A stretch of DNA of 64,000 nt from Rhizobium sophoriradicis (lineage in GTDB: Bacteria; Pseudomonadota; Alphaproteobacteria; Rhizobiales; Rhizobiaceae): positions 1 to 64,000 of the forward strand of contig NZ_RQIH01000016.1 of the NCBI RefSeq assembly GCF_003939025.1. Direction: 5' to 3'. Every line of letters starts with the position of its first letter. Positions within the stretch are counted from its first letter, which is position 1. Made by a program: the position numbers and the translations under genes. Positions 1-8,474 of the stretch are shown here, one piece after another. The notes below the pieces were generated by a model. It saw only the letters and a list, made by a program, of their open reading frames with translations, was not told the DNA's origin and made no database searches.

Positions 1-66
1 GCTGCCGCCTGCCTGCGGCAACAACGCATCAACAAAGCTGAATTGACCCGTCTGCTTCACCGCCAT
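1..66 (-). CDS. IS5-type transposase, N-terminal fragment cut by the window edge
   Basis: Reading leftward from an ATG at 66, the 22 codons begin MAVKQTGQFSFVDALLPQ and continue open to the window edge. A start of the form QxSFVDxLLPxxGG is typical of IS5-group DDE transposases, which move insertion sequences by cut-and-paste. A GGAGAT Shine-Dalgarno lies about 8 bases upstream. The bases at 111-126 read outward as GGGGACTGTTGCAAAA, which resembles an insertion-sequence terminal repeat, so the element probably ends near base 122-126. Whether the gene is intact cannot be judged from 22 codons. Confidence 0.55.
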   Translation of the reverse strand, partial: MAVKQTGQFSFVDALLPQAGGS

Positions 67-122
67 CCAAATCATCTCCGTTCAAAAACAACGGAATCAT
101 ATTCTCAGCATTTTGCAACAGT

Positions 123-312
123 CCCCGGCGGGGAGAAGGTGCCCAGGCGGTTGAGGGGGAGAGCGGCGAAGCCGCGAATGCACGGAGCGTGAGCGAAGGG
201 CAATGAATGGTGTGCCGTCCGGCCCCCTCATCTGACCCTTCGGGCCCCCGACCGGGGTTGAGCCACGCGTCTCAACCCGTCCTTCGGACCCCCACTGGGG
301 AGAAGAAGAAAC
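123..312. repeat. rhizobial-type intergenic repeat mosaic
   Basis: No gene is visible between the transposase fragment and the end of the ABC ATPase gene. The stretch holds GC-rich palindromic modules such as CCCCGGCGGGGAGAAGG, and a block (about 226-310) with CCCGTCCTTCGGACCCCC followed by GGGGAGAAGA. The same block recurs at about 17,735-17,820, so this is a dispersed family rather than unique sequence. Confidence 0.55.
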
Positions 313-1314
313 TCAGCGGATCGCCCGATCGTCCGCATCGAAACGATGCACGCGCGCCTGGTCCGGGGTGGCATAGACGATTTCGTCGGGCTCGTACTGG
401 TGCTCGCCGAAGAGGCGCGCCGTCAGCAGGCCGAACTGGTCGGATTCCAGATAGATGATCGTGTCGGCGCCGAGATGCTCGACATGCACGACCTTCGCCG
501 CCCAGGTCCCCTGCTCGCGTGACAGCGTCATGTGTTCAGGACGCACGCCGATCGTCTTGGCGCTGTGGTCGCCGACCTTCTCGCCCGCGATGAAATTCAT
601 CTGCGGCGAGCCGATAAAACCGGCGACGAAGACGTTGGCCGGCCGGTTGTAAAGCTCCATCGGCGAACCGATCTGCTCGATCGTGCCGGCGTTCAACACC
701 ACGATCTTGTCGGCCAGCGTCATCGCCTCGACCTGGTCATGGGTGACGTAGATCATCGTCGCCTTCAGGCTGCGGTGCAGCCGGGCGATTTCGAGGCGGG
801 TCTGGACGCGCAACGCGGCGTCGAGGTTCGACAACGGCTCGTCGAACAGGAAGAGTTCCGGCTCGCGCACGATGGCGCGGCCGATCGCAACGCGCTGGCG
901 CTGACCGCCTGATAGCTCGGCCGGCCGGCGCGCCAGATAGGGCGCCAGCGACAGCATGCCGGAGGCCTTGCTGACGCGCTTGTCGATCTCGCCCTTGGCC
1001 GTACCGGCCTGCTTGAGGCCGAGGCCCATATTGTCCTTGACCGTCAGATGCGGATAGAGCGCATAGGACTGGAACACCATGGCGATGCCGCGCTTGGCCG
1101 GCGGCGTCAGCGTCTCGTCGCGGCCGTTGATGACGACGGCGCCCGAGGTGACGTCCTCCAGACCCGCAATGCTGCGGAGAAGTGTCGACTTCCCGCAGCC
1201 CGACGGGCCAACGAAGATGACGAATTCGCCGTCCTTGACCTCGAGGTCGATGCCCTTCAGCACCTCGTGCGTGCCATAGGTCTTGCGGATGGATTTGAGT
1301 TGAAGCGATCCCAC
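313..1314 (-). CDS. sugar ABC transporter ATP-binding protein (UgpC/MsmK/MalK-like)
   Basis: A 333-residue ATPase that powers the adjacent sugar importer from the cytoplasmic face. Walker A (GPSGCGKST) lies at about residues 36-44, a Q-loop FQSYALYPHLTV at about 80, the ABC signature LSGGQRQR at about 134, Walker B LFLFDEP at about 153-159 and the H-loop YVTHD at about 188. A C-terminal TOBE-like region contains IGVRPEHM, as in CUT1 ATPases. The GTG at 1314 was chosen because an AAGGGA Shine-Dalgarno precedes it and homology begins there. It is the last gene of a five-gene minus-strand operon, 10 bases after the dehydrogenase. The substrate is inferred from neighbours only. Confidence 0.9.
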   Translation of the reverse strand: MGSLQLKSIRKTYGTHEVLKGIDLEVKDGEFVIFVGPSGCGKSTLLRSIAGLEDVTSGAVVINGRDETLTPPAKRGIAMVFQSYALYPHLTVKDNMGLGLKQAGTAKGEIDKRVSKASGMLSLAPYLARRPAELSGGQRQRVAIGRAIVREPELFLFDEPLSNLDAALRVQTRLEIARLHRSLKATMIYVTHDQVEAMTLADKIVVLNAGTIEQIGSPMELYNRPANVFVAGFIGSPQMNFIAGEKVGDHSAKTIGVRPEHMTLSREQGTWAAKVVHVEHLGADTIIYLESDQFGLLTARLFGEHQYEPDEIVYATPDQARVHRFDADDRAIR

Positions 1315-1324
1315 TGGTTTTCCC

Positions 1325-2383
1325 TTATAATCTGACCGGCTGACCGGTGCGCACGCTCTCGTCGGCGGCAAGGCAGATGCGCAGCGACGCCACCGCATCC
1401 GCCATATGGCGATCGAGGTTCAGATCCTCGCGGATCGCCCTCAGCATGAAGGCCTGTTCCAGGTCGCAGAGCGCCTGATGATCGGGCTCGCCCGTCATCC
1501 TCATGTCCTGGTCGGGGCGGATGAATTTGCCGTCCGGACCGGTCTCGGCCGTATGCAGACGGATCACCGAAGTCTTGGTGTGCGTGTCGATATCGTCGGA
1601 CTTGGCGTTCGGATCCATGACGATCGACACCGCCCCCTTCGGCGACATCACGTCCTTCACGAAGAAGGCCGTCTCCGAAATCATCGGCCCCCAACCGGCC
1701 TCGTACCAGCCGACAGAACCGTCCTCGAAGAGCACCTGCAGCTGACCGTAATTGTACATGTCGGCGGCGATCTCATCGGAGAGGCGCAGCCCCATGCCGC
1801 GCACCTCGACCGCCCTGGCATCGGTGATCTGGCACATGACATCGACATAATGCACGCCGCAATCGACGATCGGCGAGGTCGTCTGCATCAGCGACTTGTG
1901 CGTCGCCCAGGTCGGGCCGCTGGACTGCTGGTTAAGGTTCATGCGGAAAACGTAAGGTGGGCCAAGCTTGCGGGCTTCCGCGATCAGCTTCATCCAGGAC
2001 GGATGATGGCGAAGTATATAGCCGATCACCAGCTTGCGCCCTGCCTTCGTCGCCGCAGCCACGACACGCTCGGCATCGGCGACGGTGGTCGCCAGCGGCT
2101 TCTCCACGAAGACGTCGCAGCCGGCCTCGAAGGCGGCGACGGCATAATCGGCATGGCTGTCGGAATAGGTGCTGATCGAGCAGAGATCCGGCTTCAGCTC
2201 GGCGAGCGCCGTCATGAACTCGGGATAGATCGTATAGGCCTGCAGCTCCCGCTCCAGCTTCGGCGTCGAGCGGTTGACGAGACCGACGATCTCGAAACCG
2301 GGATTGTTGTGATAGGCGAGCGCATGGCTGCGGCCCATATTGCCGAGGCCGGCAACGAGGACACGGATCGGTTTTTCGGTCAC
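1325..2383 (-). CDS. Gfo/Idh/MocA family oxidoreductase
   Basis: A 352-residue NAD(P)-dependent sugar dehydrogenase-like protein. The N-terminal Rossmann fold has the nucleotide loop VAGLGNMGRSHA at about residues 9-20, and the family motif VFVEKPLATT follows at about 91-100. The remainder is the alpha/beta catalytic domain (IVDCGVHYVDVM). The GTG start at 2383 overlaps the permease stop by four bases (GTGA), so translation is probably coupled. Its place inside a sugar-uptake operon suggests it oxidises or epimerises the imported sugar or a derivative. The actual substrate cannot be read from the sequence. Confidence 0.88.
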   Translation of the reverse strand: MTEKPIRVLVAGLGNMGRSHALAYHNNPGFEIVGLVNRSTPKLERELQAYTIYPEFMTALAELKPDLCSISTYSDSHADYAVAAFEAGCDVFVEKPLATTVADAERVVAAATKAGRKLVIGYILRHHPSWMKLIAEARKLGPPYVFRMNLNQQSSGPTWATHKSLMQTTSPIVDCGVHYVDVMCQITDARAVEVRGMGLRLSDEIAADMYNYGQLQVLFEDGSVGWYEAGWGPMISETAFFVKDVMSPKGAVSIVMDPNAKSDDIDTHTKTSVIRLHTAETGPDGKFIRPDQDMRMTGEPDHQALCDLEQAFMLRAIREDLNLDRHMADAVASLRICLAADESVRTGQPVRL

Positions 2384-3219
2384 TTGACGGCTCCCGAGGT
2401 GATGCCGCGGATCAGCTGCCGCGAGAAGATGACGTAGAGGATCAGGATCGGCAGGATCGCCAGGGACAGCGCCGCCAGCACCGCATTCCAGTTGGTGACG
2501 AACTGGCCGATGAAGATCTGCGAGCCGAGCGTTACCGTCTTGGTGGCCTCGGAGGGTGCGAGAATCAGCGGGAACCAGAGGTCGTTCCAGATCGGGATCA
2601 TGGTGAAGACGGCGACTGTCGCCATGGCAGGGCGCACCAGCGGCAGCACCAGGCGGAAGAAGATCGCGTATTCGGAAAGCCCGTCGATGCGACCGGCATT
2701 CTTCAGATCGTCCGAAACCGTGCGCATGAATTCCGACAGGATGAAGATCGCCAGCGGTATGCCCTGCGCGGTATAGACGAGGATCAGCGCCGTCAGCGTA
2801 TTGACGAGGCCGGCCGCCACCATGCCCTGCAGGATCGCCACGGTGCCGAGGCGGATCGGGATCATGATCCCGATCGCCATATAGAGCCCAAGCAGCGCAT
2901 TGCCGCGGAAGCGGTATTCCGACAGCGCGAAGGCTGCCATGGCGCCGAAGAGCAACACCAGCAGGATCGAGACGATAGTCACGATGAAGCTGTTCTGGAA
3001 ATAGGTGGCGAAATCGCCTTGCCCCAGCACCGTCTGGTAGCCGACGAGGCTGAATGTCGACGGCGTCGGGATCATCAGCGGCTCGCGGAAGATCGAGGCA
3101 CGATCCTTGAACGAGTTGACGATGGTCAGGAACACCGGAAACAGTGCGACCAGCGTGTAGGCGGAGAGCGCCAGATGCACGAGACCGGTGCGGATGGGAG
3201 ATGTGCGTGCCTTGGACAT
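2380..3219 (-). CDS. carbohydrate ABC transporter permease (MalG type)
   Basis: A 279-residue inner-membrane permease with six predicted transmembrane segments. The first is near residues 14-34 (LALSAYTLVALFPVFLTIVNSF). The cytoplasmic EAA loop reads NAGRIDGLSEYAIFFRLVLPLVRP at about 176-199 and contacts the ATPase. The C-terminus ISRQLIRGITSGAVK is the usual CUT1 MalG-family ending. It lies 9 bases downstream of the other permease and overlaps the dehydrogenase start. It pairs with the 3229-4176 product to form the translocation pore. Confidence 0.92.
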   Translation of the reverse strand: MSKARTSPIRTGLVHLALSAYTLVALFPVFLTIVNSFKDRASIFREPLMIPTPSTFSLVGYQTVLGQGDFATYFQNSFIVTIVSILLVLLFGAMAAFALSEYRFRGNALLGLYMAIGIMIPIRLGTVAILQGMVAAGLVNTLTALILVYTAQGIPLAIFILSEFMRTVSDDLKNAGRIDGLSEYAIFFRLVLPLVRPAMATVAVFTMIPIWNDLWFPLILAPSEATKTVTLGSQIFIGQFVTNWNAVLAALSLAILPILILYVIFSRQLIRGITSGAVK

Positions 3220-3228
3220 GCGCGCTCC

Positions 3229-4176
3229 TCAGAACTGGTAGCGACGCATGCGCCGCTGGATGACGAAGAGATAAAGCGAGACGCCAGCGAGGATGATGAG
3301 GAACATCACGGTGGCGATCGTCGCGCCCATCGAGCGGTCGCCGAGCTGCAGCTGGAAACCGAAAAAGGTGCGGTAGAGCAGCGTACCAAGAATATCGGTC
3401 GACATGTCGGGCCCGGCGAGCGCCCCCTGCACGGTGTAGATCAGGTCGAAGGCATTGAAATTGCCGACGAAGGTGAGGATCGAGATGATGCCGATCGCCG
3501 GCAGGATGAGCGGCAGTTTGATCTTCCAGAACTGCGCCCAGCCGGTGATGCCGTCGCATTCGGCCGCCTCGATCACCTCTTCGGGGATGCTCAGAAGCGC
3601 GGCATAGATAAGCATCATTGGAATGCCGATATACTGCCAGTTCGAGATCAGCGACACGGCGATCAGCGCAGAGCCGGGCTTGCCGAGCCAGGGCGCGAAC
3701 AGGAATTTCAACCCGATGAGATCGAGCATCCAGGGCGCCACGCCCCAGATCGGCGACAGGATCAGCTTCCAGATGAAGCCGACGATGACGAAGGAAAGCA
3801 GCGTCGGCAGGAATATTGCCGTGCGGTAAAAGGCCACCCCGCGCAGCTTCGGCACCGAAAGCAGGGCAGCAAGCGCAATGCCGATCGGGTTCTGCACGCA
3901 CATATGGATGGTGAAGAAGATCAGGTTGTTGACGAGCGCATTCCAGAAATCACGCGCCCAGCGCGGATCGCCGAACAGCACCTTGAAATTCGCAAGCCCG
4001 ACGAAGGCCGGCTGACCGTCGACAGTATTGTAGAGCGAAAGCCTGAGCGTCTCGATCAGCGGCAGTACCATGACGGCGGAATAAACGATCACCGCCGGCA
4101 GCATGAAGACGAAGATGTGCCAGCGCACCGGGCGCTTGATCGGGACGATATCGATCGCGTTGTCGGTTTCGCTCAT
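3229..4176 (-). CDS. carbohydrate ABC transporter permease (MalF type)
   Basis: A 315-residue permease with a first transmembrane segment at about 20-42 (WHIFVFMLPAVIVYSAVMVLPLIETLRLSLY). The EAA loop EAAECDGITGWAQFWKIKLPLILP lies at about 206-229. It is the first permease of the operon and forms the pore with the MalG-type partner. Between it and the binding-protein gene is a 219-base gap that carries a strong palindrome, an arrangement that often sets binding-protein expression above that of the membrane components. Confidence 0.92.
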   Translation of the reverse strand: MSETDNAIDIVPIKRPVRWHIFVFMLPAVIVYSAVMVLPLIETLRLSLYNTVDGQPAFVGLANFKVLFGDPRWARDFWNALVNNLIFFTIHMCVQNPIGIALAALLSVPKLRGVAFYRTAIFLPTLLSFVIVGFIWKLILSPIWGVAPWMLDLIGLKFLFAPWLGKPGSALIAVSLISNWQYIGIPMMLIYAALLSIPEEVIEAAECDGITGWAQFWKIKLPLILPAIGIISILTFVGNFNAFDLIYTVQGALAGPDMSTDILGTLLYRTFFGFQLQLGDRSMGATIATVMFLIILAGVSLYLFVIQRRMRRYQF

Positions 4177-4322
4177 GGCTTTTGCCTGTTCTTGTCGACT
4201 GGCCGCAATCGTGCGGACGCAGATGGAAAATCTTGCGCCTCACCCGAACTCTCTGCCGACTGGGGAAGAGAGGCAACGCCCTGATGGGATGCTATATCGG
4301 GCTGAGAGGTCGCTGCGAGTCT

Positions 4323-4348
4323 CCTTCTCCCCGCAAGCGGGGAGAAGG
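4323..4348. repeat. perfect 12-bp stem-loop between binding-protein and permease genes
   Basis: CCTTCTCCCCGC and GCGGGGAGAAGG form a perfect inverted repeat around AA. It lies downstream of the binding-protein stop and upstream of the first permease on the transcribed strand. There is no U-tract, so it is more likely an mRNA-stabilising or attenuating intercistronic repeat of the rhizobial palindrome family than a full terminator. No gene is visible in the rest of 4177-4395. Confidence 0.6.
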
Positions 4349-4395
4349 TGGCCGGCAGGCCGGATGAGGGGCCGCAGACGCCGCCCCTGATCAGA

Positions 4396-5655
4396 TCACT
4401 TGGCCGGCTTGTACCAGCTGTCGAGGCCCTTCTGAAGCTTTTCGGCAGCAACCTGTGGCGTATCGGTGCCGTTGATCACGTTGGCCGATTCGACCCAGGT
4501 CTCGTTTTCGAGGTTCGGCGTGCCGCGCGACAGGATCTGATAAGTCGAGCGCACGGTCGACTTGTACGGGCCGCGCCAGGAAACGAATTCCTGAGCAAGC
4601 GGATCGGACATCTTGACCGGGTTGGAGTTCAGGCTGAAGAAGCCCGGCAGCGCGTTGGCGTAGATATCGGCGAATTCGGGCGACGCGACCCAGCTGAGGA
4701 ATTTCTTGGCTTCCTCGGCATGCGTGCTCTTCGCGTTCAAGGCAACGCCGATGTCAGGATGATCGGAGATGTAGCCCTGGTCGCCGGCCTTCGGAACCGG
4801 GGGCGGGAAAGCGCCCATCTTGAACTGGGCCTGCGTGTTGAACAGCGCGATTTCCCACGAGCCGGCCGGATAGATCGCGGCCCGGCCGAGCGTGAAGAGG
4901 TTCTGGCTGTCCGAGTAGGTCTGGGCTTCGAAGCCGTCGCCTAGATAGGGCTTCCACTTGGCAAGCTCCTCATAGGGCTTGACCCATTCCGGATCGGTCA
5001 GCTTCTGCTTACCGGCAATCAGGGCTTGGCGGCCCTCTTCACCCTTCCAGTAGTTCGGACCGATGTTCTGGTAGCCCATGGTCGCAGCTTCCCAGAGGTC
5101 CTTCGTGCCCATGGCGAGCGGGATGTATGTGCCATCGGCCTTGATCTTGTCGAGTGCTGCGTAGAACTCGTCCTGGGTCTTCGGCACGGAGATGCCGAGC
5201 TTGTCGAAGGCATCCTTGTTGTAGATGAAGCCATGGATGACCGATGCCATCGGTACGCAGAAGGTCGACTTGCCGTCGTCGGTCGTCCAGGCGGCCTTGG
5301 CGACTGGAGAGAAGTTCTCCATACCGGGCAGGCTGGTGATGTCGGCGAGCTGCTTCTTGTTGAAGAGTTCGAGCGAGGCGTCGAACGGACGGCAGGTGAT
5401 GATGTCGCCTGCGGAGCCGGCATCGAGCTTGGCGTTCAGCGAGGCGTTGTATTCGGTCGGCGCGGTCGGCGAGAAGACGATCTTGATGCCCGGGTTCTTC
5501 GCTTCGAAGGCCGGAATGATCTTCTCCTGCCAGATCTGCAGGTCGTCATTGCGCCAGCTTTCGACCGTCAGCGTAACGTCGGCGGCATGCACGAGACCGG
5601 CCGACGTCAGCAGGCTGGAGGCAAGCAGCAGGCTTTTCAGAGCAGTGTTTTTCAT
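4396..5655 (-). CDS. sugar ABC transporter periplasmic substrate-binding protein
   Basis: A 419-residue family-1 extracellular solute-binding protein. Residues 1-23 form a Sec signal peptide (MKNTALKSLLLASSLLTSAG then VHAAD), cleaved after the AxA-type site. The mature part starts with VTLTVESWRNDDLQIWQEKI, typical of CUT1 sugar binders. Further family landmarks are GDIITCRPFDASLELF near 90 and AIYPAGSWEIALF near 290. The ATG at 5655 follows a GGAGAGGG Shine-Dalgarno. It is the promoter-proximal gene of the operon. The partnership with a BadF/NagK kinase points to an amino sugar such as glucosamine or N-acetylglucosamine; this is inference. Confidence 0.9.
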   Translation of the reverse strand: MKNTALKSLLLASSLLTSAGLVHAADVTLTVESWRNDDLQIWQEKIIPAFEAKNPGIKIVFSPTAPTEYNASLNAKLDAGSAGDIITCRPFDASLELFNKKQLADITSLPGMENFSPVAKAAWTTDDGKSTFCVPMASVIHGFIYNKDAFDKLGISVPKTQDEFYAALDKIKADGTYIPLAMGTKDLWEAATMGYQNIGPNYWKGEEGRQALIAGKQKLTDPEWVKPYEELAKWKPYLGDGFEAQTYSDSQNLFTLGRAAIYPAGSWEIALFNTQAQFKMGAFPPPVPKAGDQGYISDHPDIGVALNAKSTHAEEAKKFLSWVASPEFADIYANALPGFFSLNSNPVKMSDPLAQEFVSWRGPYKSTVRSTYQILSRGTPNLENETWVESANVINGTDTPQVAAEKLQKGLDSWYKPAK

Positions 5656-6183
5656 TTCCCTCTCCTGTGTTTTGAGCGCCGCAAGGCGCTGTTTTCGATC
5701 TGAAACAAGCAGTTGGCGTGCTTGAGGAAACACCCAACGCCTCTTGGAGGGCCGCCAGCACCTGCCGGCCCCGAAAGCTCGACGGACGCAAAGGCGGATC
5801 GCTTGCGGCCGGACTGTGCGCTGCCCCATCACCTGCATCGGGCGCGGCAAAATCGATCGGGAAAGCCGATGGATGCTGAACTTCGCCACCAGCCTGTCAG
5901 GCGGCGGATCGTTCTCGATCATCTTCGAAGCGGTGCCGGCTTGGCTTTGCTGCCGGTTTTCGTTGGCTTCGATGTGCTGTTCCCTTTTACCGAATTAAGG
6001 CCAAAAAAATACCAATTGTCCAGTCGATTTTAACTTTTCGCCCTCCAAAAATTCATTAAAAAATTTTAGTCAATAAAATCAACATGATAAAAAGACGAAT
6101 TTTCTCCATCTTTCCTACTTGGTAAATGGTATTTTTTTGGTATTGTATGAAAAAACACGGGGAACGGCATAATCGGAGGCCCG
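5656..6183. promoter_or_regulatory. divergent promoter region with TTGGTATT/AATACCAA half-sites
   Basis: This gene-free 528-base stretch separates the binding-protein operon (left) from the kinase-regulator operon (right). The part after 6000 is strikingly AT-rich. AATACCAATT occurs at 6008-6017, and TGGTATT and TTGGTATT occur at 6127-6144. The half-sites fit operators of a GntR/HutC regulator, presumably the product of the gene at 7065. The kinase has a CGGAGG ribosome site at 6174-6179. Nothing recognisable was seen in 5700-5990. Confidence 0.5.
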
Positions 6184-7068
6184 ATGACGGAGCTTGCAAT
6201 CGGCATAGACGGCGGCGGAACGAGTTGCCGGGCCGCGGTCGCAGACAGAAACGGCAACATCATCGGCCGCGGCAAAGCAGGCCCGGCTAACATCCTGTCC
6301 GACCTGGAAAACTCTCTTCTCAACATCGTCGAATCCGCTCGGCAGGCGTTGCGCGACGCCGGGCTTGCCGATGAAACGATCTCGTCGGTTGCCTCAGTCG
6401 TTGGCGTCGCCGGCGCCAATGTCACGGATTACGGCGAGCGAATCGAAAAGGCCCTGCCCTTTGCCGAAGGCCGCGTCGTCACGGATGCGCTGATCGCCCT
6501 GCAGGGCGCGCTCGGCAACTCCGACGGCATCGTCGGCGCCTTCGGCACCGGCTCGGTCTACAATGCCCGTAGGAATGGCCGGCTGAACGGCATCGGCGGT
6601 TGGGGCTTCGTCGTCGGCGACCAGGCGAGCGGCGCCCGCCTCGGCCGCGATCTCATGGAACGATCACTGCTCGCCCATGACGGCGTGCGCCCGGCTTCTG
6701 CGATCACCGAAGCGCTGATGAGCGAATACGGCAACGATCCGGAACGCATCGTCGAATTCGCGCATTCGGCAAGACCGACGGATTTTGCTCGCTATGCGCC
6801 TGCTATCTTCGACCATGCGGCCAAGGGCGATACCGTCGCGGTTGGCATCGTCACGGATGCCGCAACGGCGATCGGCGAAAGCCTTGACGCACTGCTCTGG
6901 CCCGAATGTCCGTCGATCTGCCTGCTCGGCGGCCTTGCCGGAGCCTATGAGCCGTGGCTTTCCGAACGTTACAGATCGCGGCTTGCCAGCCCCAAGGGCG
7001 ATGCCCTGCAGGGTGCGGTGGAACTTGCCGTCAAGCTTTTGAACGACCGGCAGAGAGGGGCGGCATGA
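6184..7068 (+). CDS. BadF/BadG/BcrA-type ATPase, probable N-acetylglucosamine kinase
   Basis: A 294-residue ASKHA-fold kinase. The phosphate-1 loop GIDGGGTSCRAAV lies at residues 7-19. The adenosine/phosphate-2 region includes GAFGTGSVYNAR at about 119-130 and the following GGWGFVVGDQASGARLGR motif. LLGGLAGAY near 248 matches the adenosine motif. This family includes mammalian NAGK and bacterial N-acetylglucosamine or glucosamine kinases. The gene starts a divergent two-gene operon and overlaps the regulator by four bases (ATGA). The predicted job is phosphorylation of the sugar imported by the minus-strand ABC system. Confidence 0.82.
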   Translation: MTELAIGIDGGGTSCRAAVADRNGNIIGRGKAGPANILSDLENSLLNIVESARQALRDAGLADETISSVASVVGVAGANVTDYGERIEKALPFAEGRVVTDALIALQGALGNSDGIVGAFGTGSVYNARRNGRLNGIGGWGFVVGDQASGARLGRDLMERSLLAHDGVRPASAITEALMSEYGNDPERIVEFAHSARPTDFARYAPAIFDHAAKGDTVAVGIVTDAATAIGESLDALLWPECPSICLLGGLAGAYEPWLSERYRSRLASPKGDALQGAVELAVKLLNDRQRGAA

Positions 7069-7829
7069 CCGACGACCTCGCTACCCTCCTGTCCCTGCAG
7101 CGCCTGCAGGCCGCCGGGACCGGCCCGCTCTACGTCAAACTCCGCCGCACCCTCGAAGAGGCCGTACGCTCCGGCACGCTTGGTCACGGCGATGCGCTGC
7201 CGCCGGAACGCGATATCGCCGAATTTGCCGCCGTCAGCCGTGTTACTGTGCGCAAGGCGATCGACGAACTCGTCGCCGACGGCCTTTTGGTGCGCCGCCA
7301 CGGCTCCGGCACCTTCGTCGCCAAACCGGTTTCAAAGGTCGAGCAGCGCCTGTCGCAGCTCACCTCCTTCACCGAGGACATGGCGCGCCGCGGCATGACC
7401 TCCCGCTCCGAATGGCTGCACAAGGGTGTCCATACCCCCTCGCCCGACGAGATGATGATTCTCGGTCTCGGCACCGACGTGAAGGTGTCGCGCCTGTCGC
7501 GCCTGCGCATCGCCGACGACCAGCCGCTGGCGATCGAGAATGCCAGTGTCTCCGGCGAATTCCTGCCCGATCCGTCCGTCGTCACCAATTCGCTCTACGC
7601 CGAGCTCGAACGCCTCCAGGTCCGCCCGGTGCGCGCCGTGCAGCGCATTTCGGCAACCAACATGAAGGAAGCCGACGCCCAGCTTCTCGGCGTCCCCGTC
7701 GGCGCCGCCGGCCTGTCGATCGAGCGCATTTCCTATCTCGGCTCCGGCCGCGCCGTGGAATTCACCCGCTCGCTCTATCGTGGCGACGCCTATGATTTTG
7801 TTGCCGAGCTAACGATCGGAGTGACGTAG
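7065..7829 (+). CDS. GntR family transcriptional regulator with UTRA domain (HutC subfamily)
   Basis: A 254-residue repressor-type protein. The winged helix-turn-helix spans about residues 25-88 (LPPERDIAEFAAVSRVTVRKAIDELVADGLLVRRHGSGTFV). A UTRA ligand-binding domain follows from about 105 to 250 (VSRLSRLRIADDQPLAIENAS). The start at 7065 overlaps the kinase stop, indicating coupled translation. HutC-type regulators usually sense a phosphorylated sugar, here likely the kinase product. The TTGGTATT-type half-sites upstream of 6184 are its candidate operators. Confidence 0.88.
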   Translation: MTDDLATLLSLQRLQAAGTGPLYVKLRRTLEEAVRSGTLGHGDALPPERDIAEFAAVSRVTVRKAIDELVADGLLVRRHGSGTFVAKPVSKVEQRLSQLTSFTEDMARRGMTSRSEWLHKGVHTPSPDEMMILGLGTDVKVSRLSRLRIADDQPLAIENASVSGEFLPDPSVVTNSLYAELERLQVRPVRAVQRISATNMKEADAQLLGVPVGAAGLSIERISYLGSGRAVEFTRSLYRGDAYDFVAELTIGVT

Positions 7830-7832
7830 GCC

Positions 7833-8234
7833 CTACCAGAAGCGGGCGATCCAAAACTGGTTTCCGGCGAGTTCGTCGAAGACCGTATCGGCGGAGATAA
7901 TCGGTATCCCATTCTGCATGGCGGTCGCAGCAAGAAGTCGGTCGAACGGATTGCGATGCGTCCAGTCCATCATGGCTGCAGCCAGACAGATTTCCGGTGT
8001 CAGGCCCGCGGTAATGCCACCCTGCTCCTGCAGCAGTTCCGGCAGCCGGCCGATGAAAGGCTCCATGTCTGGCCATTTGCCGAGACGGACCTTCTGCCCG
8101 ATTTCAAAAAGGGATATCGCGCTGACGAGAATAGTCTCCGCCTTTTCGATCAGAGCGACCGCCTTGGCCGAGAGCCGCTCGTCGCCGGTCAGCGACCATG
8201 CCCAGGCATGGGTGTCGAGCAGAAGCGAATTCAC
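7833..8234 (-). CDS. vapC: PIN-domain ribonuclease toxin (VapC type)
   Basis: A 133-residue PIN-domain protein. The first catalytic acidic site is LLLDTHAWAW (Asp7), the second ISLFEIGQK (Glu near 43), the third NPFDRLLAATA (Asp near 98) and the fourth PIISADTVFDE. VapC toxins are Mg2+-dependent RNases that cut tRNA or other structured RNA. The first codons overlap the antitoxin stop by four bases (ATGA), the standard toxin-antitoxin layout. The gene ends 3 bases from the end of the convergent GntR gene. Confidence 0.88.
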   Translation of the reverse strand: MNSLLLDTHAWAWSLTGDERLSAKAVALIEKAETILVSAISLFEIGQKVRLGKWPDMEPFIGRLPELLQEQGGITAGLTPEICLAAAMMDWTHRNPFDRLLAATAMQNGIPIISADTVFDELAGNQFWIARFW

Positions 8235-8464
8235 TCGACCCCTTCCCAGGCAGCAAGATCGCTTTCATCCATGGGCTCGAAAAACTCCGGCCCATTTCCA
8301 GCAACCTGTCCCTTGAGCAGACCGATCTTGAAGGAAGATTGCGCAATCGGAATGATCTTCACCACGGGCTTGTGCCCTTTGGCGATCACCACTTCCTCAC
8401 CGGAAAGAGCGGCGTCGATCAACTTCGACAGATTGGTCTTCGCGGCATGAATGGTAACCTGCAT
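8231..8464 (-). CDS. vapB: Phd/YefM-family antitoxin of the VapC pair
   Basis: A 77-residue antitoxin. The N-terminal Phd/YefM DNA-binding fold reads MQVTIHAAKTNLSKLIDAAL then GEEVVIAKGHKPVVKIIPI. The acidic C-terminus (FEPMDESDLAAWEGVE) should wrap and inhibit the PIN toxin. An in-frame ATG at 8476 exists, but it lies inside the palindrome at 8475-8493. The ATG at 8464, preceded by GAGGGC, was therefore preferred. The antitoxin probably represses its own operon through that palindrome. Confidence 0.82.
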   Translation of the reverse strand: MQVTIHAAKTNLSKLIDAALSGEEVVIAKGHKPVVKIIPIAQSSFKIGLLKGQVAGNGPEFFEPMDESDLAAWEGVE

Positions 8465-8474
8465 CGCAGCCCTC

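Noticed and set aside
2384..3901. Upstream extension of the Gfo/Idh frame to 3901
   Set aside because: The extra part is the shifted-frame shadow of the two permeases. The real start is the GTG at 2383 with a permease-stop overlap.
5713..6033. Plus-strand 106-codon frame in the divergent promoter
   Set aside because: There is no ribosome site and the composition is not protein-like; it covers the operator region.
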